Numbered from the stretch's first letter, positions 51,874 through 64,000 are shown. The stretch: 64,000 nt of DNA from Aristolochia californica (GCA_029961685.1 JARWKL010000002.1:29666908-29730907), one strand, 5' to 3'. Made by a program: numbers and translations. Notes: generated by a model not told the origin, from the letters alone.

Positions 51874-53696
51874 GTTAACTTGAGAATTTTATTTTGTCTA
51901 CTCCTTGAAATTTTTGGATCATTAGGTCATGTGCATCATCAACAAGTTTTTTGCATGCAAGTCCACCACATTTAAAACATGTTAGGATCAATTAGAAATC
52001 TCTATCTTAGAAAAATCCACTAAGCTAGTAGGGGTTTTACTAGTGGAATTTCCCAAACATGGATAACAAAACTTTGGGGTTCATTTATAGTGCGTGAAAT
52101 AATTTTTTCACTTACATTTATTATAGTTTTCAAATTAGTTTGCATACTTGAACTCTTAAATTTTCATTTTTTTTACGAGAAAAGTGGGACAAGTTTGGAT
52201 TTGAAAAAAAATTGAACATCCAAAATGGAAATACACAGAAGCTGAGAGAGATAATTCCAAAATGTTTTTCTGATTTTGAAGTACAGGCAAAAATTGGGTT
52301 GTTTGGCTCTGATAAATATCCAACCTCACGTCAACTTGAGAATTTCATTTTTCAACTCGAAAATTTTGGATCATTAGGTCATTTGCATCTTCAACATGTT
52401 TCTGGCAAGCATACTGACCACATTTAAAACATGTTTGGATCAATTAGAAATCTCTTTCTTATAAAATTCCACCAAGCTATTAGGCGTTGTACTAGTGGAA
52501 TTTCCCAAACATGGATAACAAAACTTTGGAGTGCATTTTTAGTGTGTGAAATAATTTTCTTCACTTACATTTATTATAGTTTTCAATTTTTTTTGCACTC
52601 ATGAACTCTAAAATTTTCATTTTATTTACGGGAAAAGTGGGACAAGTTTGGATTTGAAAAAAAAATATAACATCCAAAATGGAAATACACAAATGTTGAG
52701 TGAGATAATTCCAAAAATTATCTCTGATTTTGAAGGATAGGCAAAAAGTCTGTTGTTTGGCTCTGGTATTATGCAACCACACAATAACTTGAGAATATAA
52801 TTTTTTCTACTCCTTGAAAATTTTTAATCATTAGGTCATTTGCATCTTGAACATGTTTCTGGCAAGCGTACCCACCACATTTAAAACATGTTAGGATCAA
52901 TTGGAAATCTCTTTCTTATAAAATTCCACCAGTCTATTAGGGATTGTACTAGCGGAATTTCCCAAACATTGATAACAAAACTTTGGAGTTCATTTTTAGT
53001 GCGTGAAATAATTTTCTTCACTTACATTTATTATAGTATTCAAATTTTTTGGCATACATGAACTCTAAAATTTTCATTTGGTTTACGAGAAAAGCGAGAC
53101 AAGTTTGGATTTGAAAAAAAAATTAACATCCAAAATGGAAGTGCACAATTACTGAGAGAGGTAATTACTAAAAGTATCTCTGATTTTGATGGATAGGCAA
53201 AAAGTGGGTTGTTTGGCTCTGGTAAATATCCAACCACAAGTTAACTTGAGAATGTAATTTTTTCTACTCCTTGAAATTTTTGGATCATTAGGTCATTTGC
53301 ATCTTCAACATGTTTCTGGCATGCATACCCACCTCATTTAAAACATGTTAGGATCAATTATAAATATCTTTCTTATAAAATTCCACCAACCTATTAGGGG
53401 TTGTACTAGTTGAATATCCCAAACATGGATAAGAAAACTTTGGAGTTCATTTGTAGTGCGTGAAATAATTTTCTTCACATACATTTATTTTAGCTTTCAA
53501 ATTTTTTTGCATACACAAGCTCAGAAATTTTCATTTTGTTTACGAGAAAACTGGGACATGTTTGGACATGAAAAAAAATTGAACATCCAAAATGGAAGTG
53601 CAAAAATTCCGAGAGAGATAATTCTGAAAAGTATCTCTGATTTTGAAGGATAGGCAAAAAGTGGGATGTTTGGCTCTGGTAAATATCCAACAACAA
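51874..53696 (-). repeat. Inverted monomers between duplicated block and hexamer HOR
   Basis: Four monomers with anchors 51874, 52330 (gtcaac), 52784 (ataact) and 53240. Ordinary members of the inverted subfamily, with no near-identical partner noticed in the window. Confidence 0.75.
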
Positions 53697-56399
53697 GTTA
53701 ACTTGAGAATTTAAGTTTTTCTACTGCTTGAAATTTTTGGATCTCTAGACCATTTGGATCTTCAACATGTTTCTGGCATGCATACCCACCACATTTAAAA
53801 CATGTTAGGATCAATTAGAAATCTTTATCTTATTAAATTCCACCAAGCTATTACGGTTCGTACCAGTCGAATTTTCCTAACATAGATAACAAAACTATGG
53901 AGTTCATTTTTAATGCGTTAAATAATTTTCTTCACTTACATTTATTATAGTTTTCAAATATTTTTTGCATACATGAAGTCTAAAATTTTCATTTTGTTTA
54001 CGAGAAAAGGTGGACAAGTTTGGATTTGAAAAAAAATTGAACATCCAAAATTGAAATGCTCAAATGCTGAGAGAGATAATTCCAAAAAGTATCTCAGATT
54101 TTGAAGGATAAGTAAAAAGTTGGTTGTTTGGCTATGGTAAAAATCCAACCAATCGTTAACTTGAAAATTTAATTTTTTCTACACCTTGAAATATTTGGAT
54201 CATTAGGTCATTTGCATCTTCAACATGTTTCTGGCATGCATACCCACCACATTTAAAACATGTTAGGATCAATTATAAATATCTTTCTTATCAAATAACA
54301 CAAAGCAATTAGGGGTTGTACTAGGAGAATTTCCCAAACATGGATAACAAAACTTTGGAGTTCATTTTTAGTGAGAGAAATAATTTTCTTCACTAAAAAT
54401 TTTTATAGTTTTCAAATTTATTTGCATACACGAACTCTAATATTTTCATTTTGTTTACGAGAAAGTGGGAAAAGTTTGGATTTGAAAAAAAGTTTAACAT
54501 CCAAAATGGAAATGCACAAATTCTGAGAGAGATAATTCCAAAGGTTATTAGGCTCTGGTAAATATCCAACCCCACGTTAACTTGAGAATTTAATTTTTTC
54601 TATTCTTTGAAATTTTTGGATCATTAGGTCATTTTCATCTTCAACATGTTTCTGGCATGCATACCCACCACATTTAACACATGTTAGGATCAATTAGAAA
54701 TCTTTTCCTTATACAATTCCACGAAGCTATTAGGGGTTGTACTAGTGGAATTTCCCAAACATGGATAACTAAACTTTGGAGTTCATTTTTAGTGAGTGAA
54801 ATAATTTTCTTCACTTACGTTTATTATAATTTTCAAATTTTTTTGCCTACATGAACTCTAAAATTTTCATTTTGTTGATGAGAAAAATGCGACAAGTTTG
54901 GATTTGAAAAAAATTCAACATCCAAAATGGAAATTGACAAATGCTGAGAGAGATAATTCCAAAAAGTATCTTTTATTTTGAAGGATAGGCAAAAAGAGGG
55001 TTGTTTGGCTCTGGTAAATATCCAACCACACGTTAACTTGAGAATTTTTTATTTTCTACTTCTTGAAATTTTTGGATCATTAGGTCATTGGCATATTCAA
55101 CATTTTTCTTGCGTGCATACGCACCATATTTAAAACATGTTAGGATCAATTACAGATCTCTTTCTTATAAAATTCCACCAAGCTATTTGGGGTTGTACTT
55201 GTGGAATTTCCCAAGCATGGATAACAAAACTTTGGAGTTCATTTTTAGTGCGTGAAATAATTTTCTTCAATTACATTTGTTATAGTTTTCAAACTTTTTT
55301 GCATAATTGAACTCTAAAATTTTCATTTTGTTTACGAGAAAAGTGGAACAAGTTTGGATTGAAAAAAAAAAATGAACATAAAAATTGGAAATGCACAAAT
55401 TCTGAGAGAGATAATTCTAAAAAGTATCGCTGAATTTGAAGGATAGGCTAAAAGTGTGTTGTTTGGCTCTAGTAAATATCCAACCACACGTTAACTTGAG
55501 AATTTAATTTTTTCTACTCGAAATTTATCGATCATTAGGTCATTTGCATCTTCAACATGTTTCTGGCATGCATTTCCACCACATTTAAATCATGTTAGGA
55601 TCAATTAGAAATCTCTTTCTTAGAAAATTCCACTAAGCTATTAGGGGTGGTACTAGTGGAATTTCCCAAACATGGATAACAAAACTTTGGGGTTCAATTT
55701 TAGTGCTTGAAATAATTTTCTTCATTTACATTTATTAAAGTTTTAGAATTTTTTTGCATTCAAGAACTCTAAAATTTTCATTTTTTTTATTAAAAAAGTG
55801 GGAGCAGTTTGGATTTGAAAAAAAATTGAGCATCCAAAATGGATATGCCCAGATGCTGAGATGGATAATTCAAAAAAGTATCTCTGATTTTGTAGGTTAG
55901 GCAAAAAGTGGGTTCTTTGGCTCTAGTAAATATCCTACCACACATCAACTTGAGAATTTAATTTTTTCTACTCCTTGAAATTTCTGGATCATTAGGTCAT
56001 TTGCATCTTCAACATGTTTCTGGCATGCATACCCACCACATTTAAAACTTGTTAGGATCAATTAGAAATCTCTTTCTTATAAAATTTCACCTAGCTATTT
56101 CGGGTTGTACTAGTGGAATTTCCAAAACATGGTTACCAAAACTTTGGAGTTCATTTTTAGTGCGTGAAATAATTTTCTTCACTTACATTTATTATAGTTT
56201 TCAAATTTTTTGCATACATGAAATCTAAAATTTTCATTTTGTTTACGAGAAAAGTGGGACAACTTTGGATTTGGAAAAAAATTGAACATCCAAAATGGAA
56301 ATGCAAAAATACTGAGAGAGATAATTCTGTAAAGTATCTCTGATTTTGAAGGATAGGCAAAAAGTGGGATGTTTGACTCTGGAAAATATCGAACCACAA
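53697..56399 (-). repeat. Hexamer HOR, 2,703 bp, unit A
   Basis: Six monomers with anchor intervals 458, 421, 456, 458, 454 and 456 bp. Landmarks that recur 2,703 bp later include ctacaccttgaaatatttgg, the deleted monomer with ccaaaggttattagg (54541), ttgatgagaaaaatgcgac, tatcttttattttg and ggagcagtttgg. The left end of the similarity is blurred (roughly 53,580), and the first monomer is the least conserved part against unit B. Confidence 0.88.
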
Positions 56400-59102
56400 G
56401 TTAACTTGAGAATTTAATTTTTTCTACTGCTTGAAAATTTTGAATCATTAGGTCAGTTGCATCTTCAACTTGTTTCTGGCATGCATACCCAGCACATTTA
56501 AAACACGTTAGGATCAATTAGAAATCTCTTTCTTATTAAATTCCACGGAGCTATTAGGGTTTGTACTTGTAGTACTTCCTAAACATGCATAAAAAAACTT
56601 TGGAGTTCATTTTTAATGCTTGAAATAATTTTCTTCACTCACATTTATTATAGTTTTCAAATATTTTTGCATACATGAACTCTAAAATTTTCATTTTGTT
56701 TAAAGAAAAGTGGGAAAAGTTTGGATTTGAAAAAAAAATTGAACATCCAAATTTAAAATGCTCAAATGCTGAGAGAGATAATTCCAAAAAGTATCTCTGA
56801 TTTTGAAGGATAAGCAAAAAGTTGGTTGTTTGCCTATGGTAAAAATCCAACCATTCGTTAACTTGAAAATTTAATTTTTTCTACACCTTGAAATATTTGG
56901 ATCATTAGGTCATTTGCATCTTCAACATGTTTCTGGCATGCATACCCACCACATTTAAAACATGTTAGGATCAATTATAAATATCTTTCTTATAAAATAC
57001 CACAAAGCAATTAGGGGTTGTACTAGTAGAATTTCCCAAACATGGATAACAAAACTTTGGAGTTCATTTTTAGTGCGTGAAATAATTTTCTGCACTAAAA
57101 TTTTTTATAGTTTTCAAATTTATTTGCATCCACGAACTCTAATATTTTCATTTTGTTTACGACAAAAGTGGGAAAAGTTTGGATTTGAAAAAAAATTTAA
57201 CATCCAAAATGGAAATGCACAAATTCTGAGAGAGATAATTCCGAAGGTTGTTAGGCTCTGGTAAATATCCAATCCCACGTTAACTTGAGAATTTAATTTT
57301 TTCTATTCCTTGAAATTTTTGGATCATTAGGTCATTTGCATCTTCAACATGTTTCTGGCATGCATACCCACCACATTTAAAACATGTTAGGATCAATTAG
57401 AATTCTTTTCCTTATACAATTCCACCAAGCAATTAGGGGTTGTACTAGTGGAATTTCCCAAACATGGATAACAAAACTTTGGAGTTCATTTTTAGTGAGT
57501 GAAATAATTTTCTTCACATACATTTATTATAATTTTCAAATTTTTTTGCATACATGAACTCTGAAAATTTCATTTTGTTGATGAGAAAAATGCGACAAGT
57601 TTGGATTTGAAAAAAAATTCAACATCCAAAATGAAAATTGACAAATGCTGAGAGAGATAATTCCAAAAAGTATCTTTTATTTTGATGGATAGGCAAAAAG
57701 TGGGTTGTTTGGCTCTGGTAAATATCCAACCACAGGTTAACTTGAGAATTTTATATTTTCTACTTCTTGAAATTTTTGGATCATTAGGTCATTTGCATAT
57801 TCAGCATTTTTCTGGCGTGCATACCCACCATATTTAAAACATGTTAGGATCAATTACAAATCTCTTTCTTATAAAATTCCACCAAGCTATTTGGGGTTGT
57901 ACTAGTGGAATTTCCCAAGCATGGATAACAAAACTTTGGAGTTCATTTTTAGTGCGTGAAATAATTTTCTTCACTTACATTTATTATAGTTTCCAAATTT
58001 TTTTGCATAATTGAACTCTAAAATTTTCATTTTGTTTACGAGAAAAGTGGAACAAGTTTGGATTGAAAACAAAATTGAACATAAAAATGGGAAATGCACA
58101 AATTCTGAGAGAGATAATTTTAAAAAGTATCTCTGAATTTGAAGGATAGGCTAAAAGTGTGTTGTTTGGCTCTAGTAAATATCCAACCACACGTTAACTT
58201 GAGAATTTAATTTTTTCTGCTTGAAATTTATCGATCATTAGGTCATTTGCATCTTCAACATGTTTCTGGCATGCATGTCCACCACATTTAAATCATGTTA
58301 GGATCAATTAGAAATCTCTTCTTAGAAAATTCCACTAAGCTATTAGGGGTGGTACTAGTGGAATTGCCCAAACATGGATAAAAAAACTTTGGGATTTAAT
58401 TTTAGTGCTTGAAATAATTTTCTTCATTTACATTTATTAAAGTTTTAAAATTTTTTTGCATTCAATTACTCTAAAATTTTCATTTTATTTTTTTAAAAAG
58501 TGGGAGCAGTTTGGATTTGAAAAAAAAATTGAGCATCCAAAATGGATATGCCCAGATGCTGAGATGGATAATTCCAAAAAGTATCTCTGATTTTGTAGGT
58601 TAGGCAAAAAGTGGGTTCTTTGGCTCTAGTAAATATCCAACCACACATCAACTTGAGAATTTAATTTTTTCTACTCCTTGAAATTTTTGGATCATTAGGT
58701 CATTTGCATATTCAACATGTTTCTGGCATGCATACCCACCACATTTAAAACTTGTTAGGATCAATTAGAAATCTCTTTCTTATAAAATTCCACCTAGCTA
58801 TTTCGGGTTGTACTAGTGGAATTTCCAAAACATGGTTACCAAAACTTTGGAGTTCATTTTTAGTGCGTGGAATAATTTTCTTCACTTACATTTATTATAG
58901 TTTTCAAATTTTTTGCATACATGAACTCTAAAATTTTCATTTTGTTTACGAGAAAAGTGGGACAACTTTGGATTTGGAAAAACATTGAACATCCAAAATG
59001 GAAATGCAAAAATACTGAGAGAGATATTTCTAAAAAGTATCTCTGATTTTGAAGGATAGGCAAAAAGTGGGATGTTTGGCTCTGGAAAATATCCAACCAC
59101 AA
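56400..59102 (-). repeat. Hexamer HOR, 2,703 bp, unit B, with partial unit C to ~59390
   Basis: Anchor intervals 457, 422, 457, 457, 454 and 456 bp, the same profile as unit A and the same total of 2,703 bp. A partial third unit continues from 59103 to about 59390: attaaattctatagagttg and tgtagtacttcctaaac match 56,530-56,590. It then switches to different sequence (aaaatgcgacaggttagg). The shortened monomer (56857-57278) lacks about 36 bp around the cagagata region, exactly as in unit A. Confidence 0.88.
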
Positions 59103-59559
59103 GTTAACTTGAGAATTTAATTTTTTCTACCGCTTGAAAATTTTGGATCATTAGGTCAGTTGCATCTTCAACATGTTTCTAGCATGCATACCCAGCACAT
59201 TTAAAACATGTTTGGATCAATTAGAAATCTGTTTCTTATTAAATTCTATAGAGTTGTTAGGGTTTGTACTTGTAGTACTTCCTAAACATGGATAACAAAA
59301 TTTGGAGTTCATTTTTAGTGCTTGAAATAATTTTCTTCACATTCATTTATTATAGTTTTCAAATATTTTTGCATACATGAACTCTAAAATTTTCATTTTG
59401 GTTACGAGAAAAATGCGACAGGTTAGGATTTGAAAAAAAATTGAACATAAAAATTGGAAATGCAAAAACTGGGGAGAGAGATAATTCCAAAAAGTATCTT
59501 TGATTTTGAAGGGTAGGCAAAAGGTTAGTTGTTTGGCTCTGGTAAATATCCAACCACAC

Positions 59560-62500
59560 GTCAACTTGAGAATTTAATTTTTTCTACTCCTTGAAATTTT
59601 TGGATTATTAGCTCATTTGCATCTTCAACATGTTTCTGGCAATGATACCCACCACATTTAAAACATGTTAGCATAAATTAGAAATCTCTTTCATAAAAAA
59701 TTCCACCAAGCTATTAGAGGTTGTACTTGTGGAATTTCCCAATCATGGATAACAAAACTTTGCAGTTCATTTTGAGTGCGTGAAATAAATTTCTTCACTT
59801 ACATTTATTATAGTTTTCAAATTTTTTTGCATACATGAACTCTAAAATTTTCAATTTGTTTACGAGAAAAGTGGGACAAGTTTGGATTTGAAAAAAAATT
59901 TAACATAAAAAATGGAAATTGTAAAAGTGCTGAGTGAGAGAATTCCAAAAAGTATCTTTGATTTTGAAGGATAGGAAAAAAGTGGGTTGTTTGGCTCTTG
60001 TAAATATCCAACCACACGTTAACTTGAGAATTTAATTTTTTCTACTCCTTGAAAATTTTGGAACATTAGGTCATTTGAATCTTCAACATGTTTCAGGCAT
60101 GCATACCCACCACATTTAAAACCTGGTAGGATCAATTAGAAAACTCTTTCTGATAAAATTTCACCAAGCTATTAGTGGTGTTACTAGTGGAATTTCCCAA
60201 ACATGGATAACAAAACTTTGAAGTTGATTTTTAGTGCGTGAAATAATTTTCTTCACTTACATTTATTATATTTTTCAAATTGTTTTGCATACATGAACTC
60301 TAAAATTTTCATTTTATTTATGAGAAAAGTTAGTACAAGTTTGGATTTAAAAAAAAAATTGAACATCCAAAAAGGAAATACACAAATGCTGAAAGTGATA
60401 ATTCCAAAAAGTATCTCTGATTTTGAAGGATAGGCAAAAAGTCGGTTGTTTGCCTCTGGTAAATATCCAACCACATATTAACTTGAGAATTTAATTTTTA
60501 CTACTTCAAATTTTTGGATCATTAGGTCATTTGCATCTTCATCATATTTCTGGCCTGCATACCCACCACATTTAAAACATGTTAGGATGAATTAGAAATT
60601 TCTTTCTTATAAAATTCCACCAAGCTATTAGGGGTTGTACTAGTGGAATTTCCCAAACATGGATAACAAAACTTTGGAGTTCATTTTTAGTGCGTTAAAT
60701 AATTTTCATTACTTACATTTCTTATAGTTTTCAATTTTTTTTTGCATACATGAACTCTTAAATTTTCATTTTGTTTATGAGAAAAGTGGGACAAGTTTCG
60801 ATTTGAAAAAAAATTGAACATAAAAAATGGAACTGCCAAAAGTGCTGAGGGAGATAATTCCAAAAAGTATCTCTAATTATGAAGGATAGGAAAAAAGTGG
60901 GTTATTTGGCTCTGGTAAATATCCAACCACGCGTTAACTTGAGAATTTAGTTTTTTCTACTCCTTGAAATTTTTGGATCATTTGGTCATTTGCATTTTCA
61001 ACATTTTTCTGCCGTGCATACCCACCTCATTTAAAACAAGTTAGGATCAATTACATATTTCTTTCTTATAAAATTCCACCAAGCTATTAAGGGTTGTACT
61101 AGTGGAATTTCCCAAACATAGATATCAAAACATTGGACTTCATTTTTAGTGCGTGAAAAAATTTTCTTCGCTTACATTTTTTATAGTTTTCAAATTGTTT
61201 TGCAAACATGAACTCTAAATGTTTCATTTTATTTACGAGAAAAGTGGGACAAGTTTGGATTTGAAAAAAAAATTGAACATCAAAAATGGAAATGCACAAA
61301 TGCTGAGAGAGATAATTCCAAAAAGTTTCTCTGATTTTGAAGGATAAGCAAAAAGTGGGTTGTTTGCTCTTGTAAAAATCCAACTACACGTTAACTTGAG
61401 AATTTAATTTTTTCTACTCCTTGAAAATTTTGGATCATTGGGTCATTAGCATCTTCAACATGTTTCTGGCATGCATACCCACCACATTTAAAACATGTTA
61501 GGAGCAATTAGAAATCTCTTTCTTACAAAATTCCACCAAGCTATTAGGGTTGTACTAGTGGAATTTCCCATACATGGATAAAAAAACTTTGGAGTTCATT
61601 TTTAGTGCGTGAAATAATTTTCTTTACTTACATTTAATTTAGTTTTCAAATTTTTTTGCATACATGAACTCTGAAATTTTCATTTTGTGATGGAAAAAAG
61701 CTTGGATTTGAAAAACAATTGAATATCCAAAATGGAAATTCACAAATGCTGAGAGAGATAATTCTAAAAAGTATCTCTGATTTTGAAGGATAGAAAAAAA
61801 GTGGGTTGTTTGGCTCGGGTAAATATCCAACCAGACATCAACTTGAGAATTTAATTTTTTCTTCTCCTTGAAATTTTTCGATCAGTAGGTAATTTGCACT
61901 TCAACATCTTTCTGGCATGCATACCCATCACATTTAAAACATGTTAGGATAAATTAGAAATCTTTTTCTTATAAAATTCTGCCAAGCTAATAGGGGTTGT
62001 ACTAGTGGAATTTCCCAAACATGGATAACAAAACTTTGGAGTTCATTTTTAGTACGTGAAATAATTTTCTTCACTTACATTTATTATAGTTTTCAAATTT
62101 TTTTGCATACATGAACTCTAAAATTTTCATTTTGTGAAGGAAAAATGTTTGGATTTGAAAAAAAATTGAATATCCAAAATGGAAATTCACAAATGCTGAC
62201 AGAGATAATTCCAAAAAGTATCTCTGATTTTGAAGGATAGGCAAAAAGTGGGTTGTTTGGATCTGATAAATATCCAACCACACGTCAACTTGAGAATTTA
62301 ATTTTTTCTACTCCTTGAAATTTTTTGATCATGAGGTCATTTGCCTCTTCAACATGTTTCTAGCATGCATACCCGCCACATTTAAAACATGTTAGGATCA
62401 ATTAGAAATCTATTTCTTATAACATTCCACCTTCCTTGAATTTCACAAACATGGATAAAAAAAGGTTTGAGTTCATTTTTAGTGCGTTAAATGATTTTCT

Positions 62501-63240
62501 TTACTTACATTTATTATATTTTTCAGATTTTTTGGCATCCATGAACTGTAAAATTTTCATTTTGTTTACGAGAAAATTGGTACAAGTTTGGATTTGAAAA
62601 AAAATTGAACATCCAAAATAGAAATGCACAAATGCTGAGAGAGATAATTCCGAAAAGTATCTCTGATTTTGAAGGATTAGCAAAAAGTGGGTTGTTTGGT
62701 TCTAGTAAATTTCCAACCACACATTAACTTGAGAATTTAATTTTTTCTACTCCTGGAAATTTTTGGATCATAAGGTCATTTGCATATTCAATATGTTTCT
62801 TCCATGCATACCCACCACATTTAAAACATATTAGGATCAATTGCAAATCTCTTTCTTATAAAATTCCACCAAGATATTAGGGGGTTGGACTAGTGGAATT
62901 TTCCAAACATGGATAACAAAACTTTGGAGTTCATTTTTCGTGCGTGAAATAATTTTCTTCACTTATATTTATTATAGTTTTCAAATTTTTTTGCATACAT
63001 GAACTCTCAAATTTTCATTTTGTTTACGAGAAAAGTGGGACAAGTTTGGATTTGAAAAAAAATTGAACATCAAAAATGGAAATGCACAAATGTTGAGAAA
63101 GATAATTCAGAAAAGTATCTTTGATTTTGAAGGATAGGCTAAAAGTGGGTTGTTTGGCTCTGGTAAATATCCAACCACACGTTAACTTGAGAATTTAATT
63201 TTTTCTACTCCTTGAAATGTTTTGATCATTAGGTCATTTT
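59560..63240 (-). repeat. Inverted monomers outside HOR, with clustered deletions
   Basis: Anchors 59560 (gtcaac), 60018, 60477 (attaac), 60933, 61390, 61837 (atcaac), 62284 (gtcaac), 62723 (attaac) and 63181. The monomers at 61390-61836 and 61837-62283 share a deletion of about 10 bp that removes gtttacgag and its CpG (ttttgtgatgg near 61685, ttttgtgaagg near 62133), so one was probably copied from the other. The 62284-62722 monomer has lost most of the dyad loop and right arm near 62430. No gene. Confidence 0.8.
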
Positions 63241-64000
63241 CATCTTCAACATGTTTCTGTCCTGCTTACCCACCACATTTCAAACATGTTAGGATCAATT
63301 TGAAATCTCTTTCTTATAAAATTCCACCAAGCTATTTTGGGTTGTACTAGTGGAATTTCCCAAACATGGATAACAAAATGTTGGAGTTATTTTTTAGTGC
63401 GTTAAATGATTTTCTTTACATACATTTATTATATTTTTCAAATTTTTTTGCCTCCATGAACTCTAAAATTTTCATTTTGTTTACGCGAAAAGTGGGACAA
63501 GTTTGGATTTGAAAAAAAAATTGAACCTCCAAAATAGAAATGCGCAAATACTGAGAGAGATAATTCCAAAAAAAAAGTATCTTTGGTTCTGAAGGATAGG
63601 CAAAAAGTGGGTTGTTTGGCTATGGTAAATATCCAACCACACGTTAACTTCAGAATCTTGGTTTTTCTACTCCTTGAAATTTTAGGATCATTAGGTCATT
63701 TGCATATTCAACATTTTTCTGGCGTGGATACCCACCACATTTAAAACATGTTAGGGTCAATTATAAATCTCTTTCTTATAAAATTCCACCAAGCTATTAA
63801 GGGTTGTACTAGTGGAATTTCCCAAACATTGATAACAAAAATTTGGATTTCATTTTTAGTGTGTGAAATAATTTCCTTCACTTACATTTATTAAAGTTTT
63901 CAAATTTTTTTGCATACATGAACGCTAAAATTTTCATTTTGTTGTGTTCGTTTTGTTTACGAGAAAAGTGGGACAAGTTTGGATTTAAAAATAAAATTGG
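63241..64000 (-). repeat. Duplicated block, right copy, cut by window end
   Basis: Right partner of 51000-51759. The match runs to the last base of the window, so its true right end is outside and the minimum length is 760 bp. Unrelated monomers of this array differ at many positions over the same length, so the copy is recent or homogenised, or it reflects assembly duplication. Confidence 0.93.

Larger units (their letters stand above)
50793..64000 (-). repeat. Inverted satellite array, same family, ~454-bp monomer
   Basis: The same monomer read in reverse complement. Because gttaac is palindromic the anchor still works: 29 anchors run from 50940 to 63643, giving 28 monomers with mean 454 bp. 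Short ones (421 and 422 bp at 54155-54575 and 56857-57278; 447, 447 and 439 bp between 61390 and 62722) carry visible deletions, and the 472-bp one (51402-51873) carries a 14-bp insertion near 51700. The dyad, the paired aacatgtt palindromes and the A/T tracts are all present in the opposite orientation. The array continues past the right edge of the window. Confidence 0.96.

Noticed and set aside
203..62720. Many open reading frames of 60-103 codons on both strands, including a recurrent antisense 75-codon frame (1109-1336, 2945-3172, 39565-39792 and others) and a recurrent ~62-codon sense frame starting MWLDIYQSQ or MVGYLPEP.
   Set aside because: They recur only because the monomer recurs. 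Two or three frames overlap on the same bases, indels break them freely, copies differ at all codon positions, and the Phe/Ile/Ser/Asn-rich composition is what AT-rich DNA gives. No recognisable domain.
1..64000. CRISPR array (regular repeats and spacers).
   Set aside because: The whole ~457-bp unit is repeated with no unique spacers; unit size and composition do not fit.
1..64000. CENP-B box or known centromere protein motif.
   Set aside because: No match to the CENP-B box core (TTCG with CGGG at its spacing) was seen; centromere identity is left open.
1..64000. LTR retrotransposon or Helitron origin of the monomer.
   Set aside because: No primer-binding site, polypurine tract with LTR ends, target-site duplication or protein remnant was seen; the purine-rich stretch before the anchor is too short to argue from.

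Overview
The whole 64-kb window is one family of AT-rich tandem satellite DNA with a monomer of about 457 bp. I find no credible protein gene, tRNA, rRNA, transposon body, CRISPR array or unique spacer. Each monomer carries a near-invariant gttaac (HpaI) motif, which I used as the zero point to count repeats. On the + strand, 111 anchors lie between 59 and 50331, giving 110 complete monomers with a mean of 457 bp. At about 50,780-50,792 the array turns head to head, and the rest of the window carries the same monomer in reverse complement (29 anchors between 50940 and 63643, mean 454 bp).

Arrays this long, with multi-monomer higher-order repeats (HORs), indicate eukaryotic constitutive heterochromatin, either pericentromeric or centromeric. 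The three CpG positions per monomer show frequent TG or CA replacements, which fits a genome with cytosine methylation. A flowering plant seems most plausible, but nothing in the sequence fixes the species and I do not recognise a named satellite family.

Layout. 1-5.6 kb: a trimer HOR of about 1,376 bp. 5.6-8.3 kb: no obvious HOR. 8.3-12.4 kb: local duplications, including a two-monomer block that recurs at 16.1 kb. 12.4-45.8 kb: an irregular HOR domain. It is built around an ordered cassette of four monomer types (called T1-T4 here) that recurs eight times at 12.4, 17.0, 22.5, 26.7, 29.9, 35.8, 39.9 and 42.6 kb, sometimes with members missing, and a second recurrent pair (P-Q) six times. 45.8-50.7 kb: a different monomer subfamily without clear HOR. 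50.74-50.92 kb: fold-back junction. 50.8-64 kb: inverted array made of the same subfamily as 45.8-50.7 kb. It contains a six-monomer HOR of exactly 2,703 bp (about 2.1 copies) and a block of at least 760 bp that appears identical 12,241 bp apart and runs off the window end.

Each monomer also holds a 9-bp perfect dyad (aaattccac / gtggaattt, 22-nt loop), two copies of the palindrome aacatgtt 35 bp apart flanking an atgcatgc core, and several A/T tracts. Small duplications, microhomology deletions and one chimeric monomer record how the array evolves. The many 60-100 codon open frames are by-products of the repeat.
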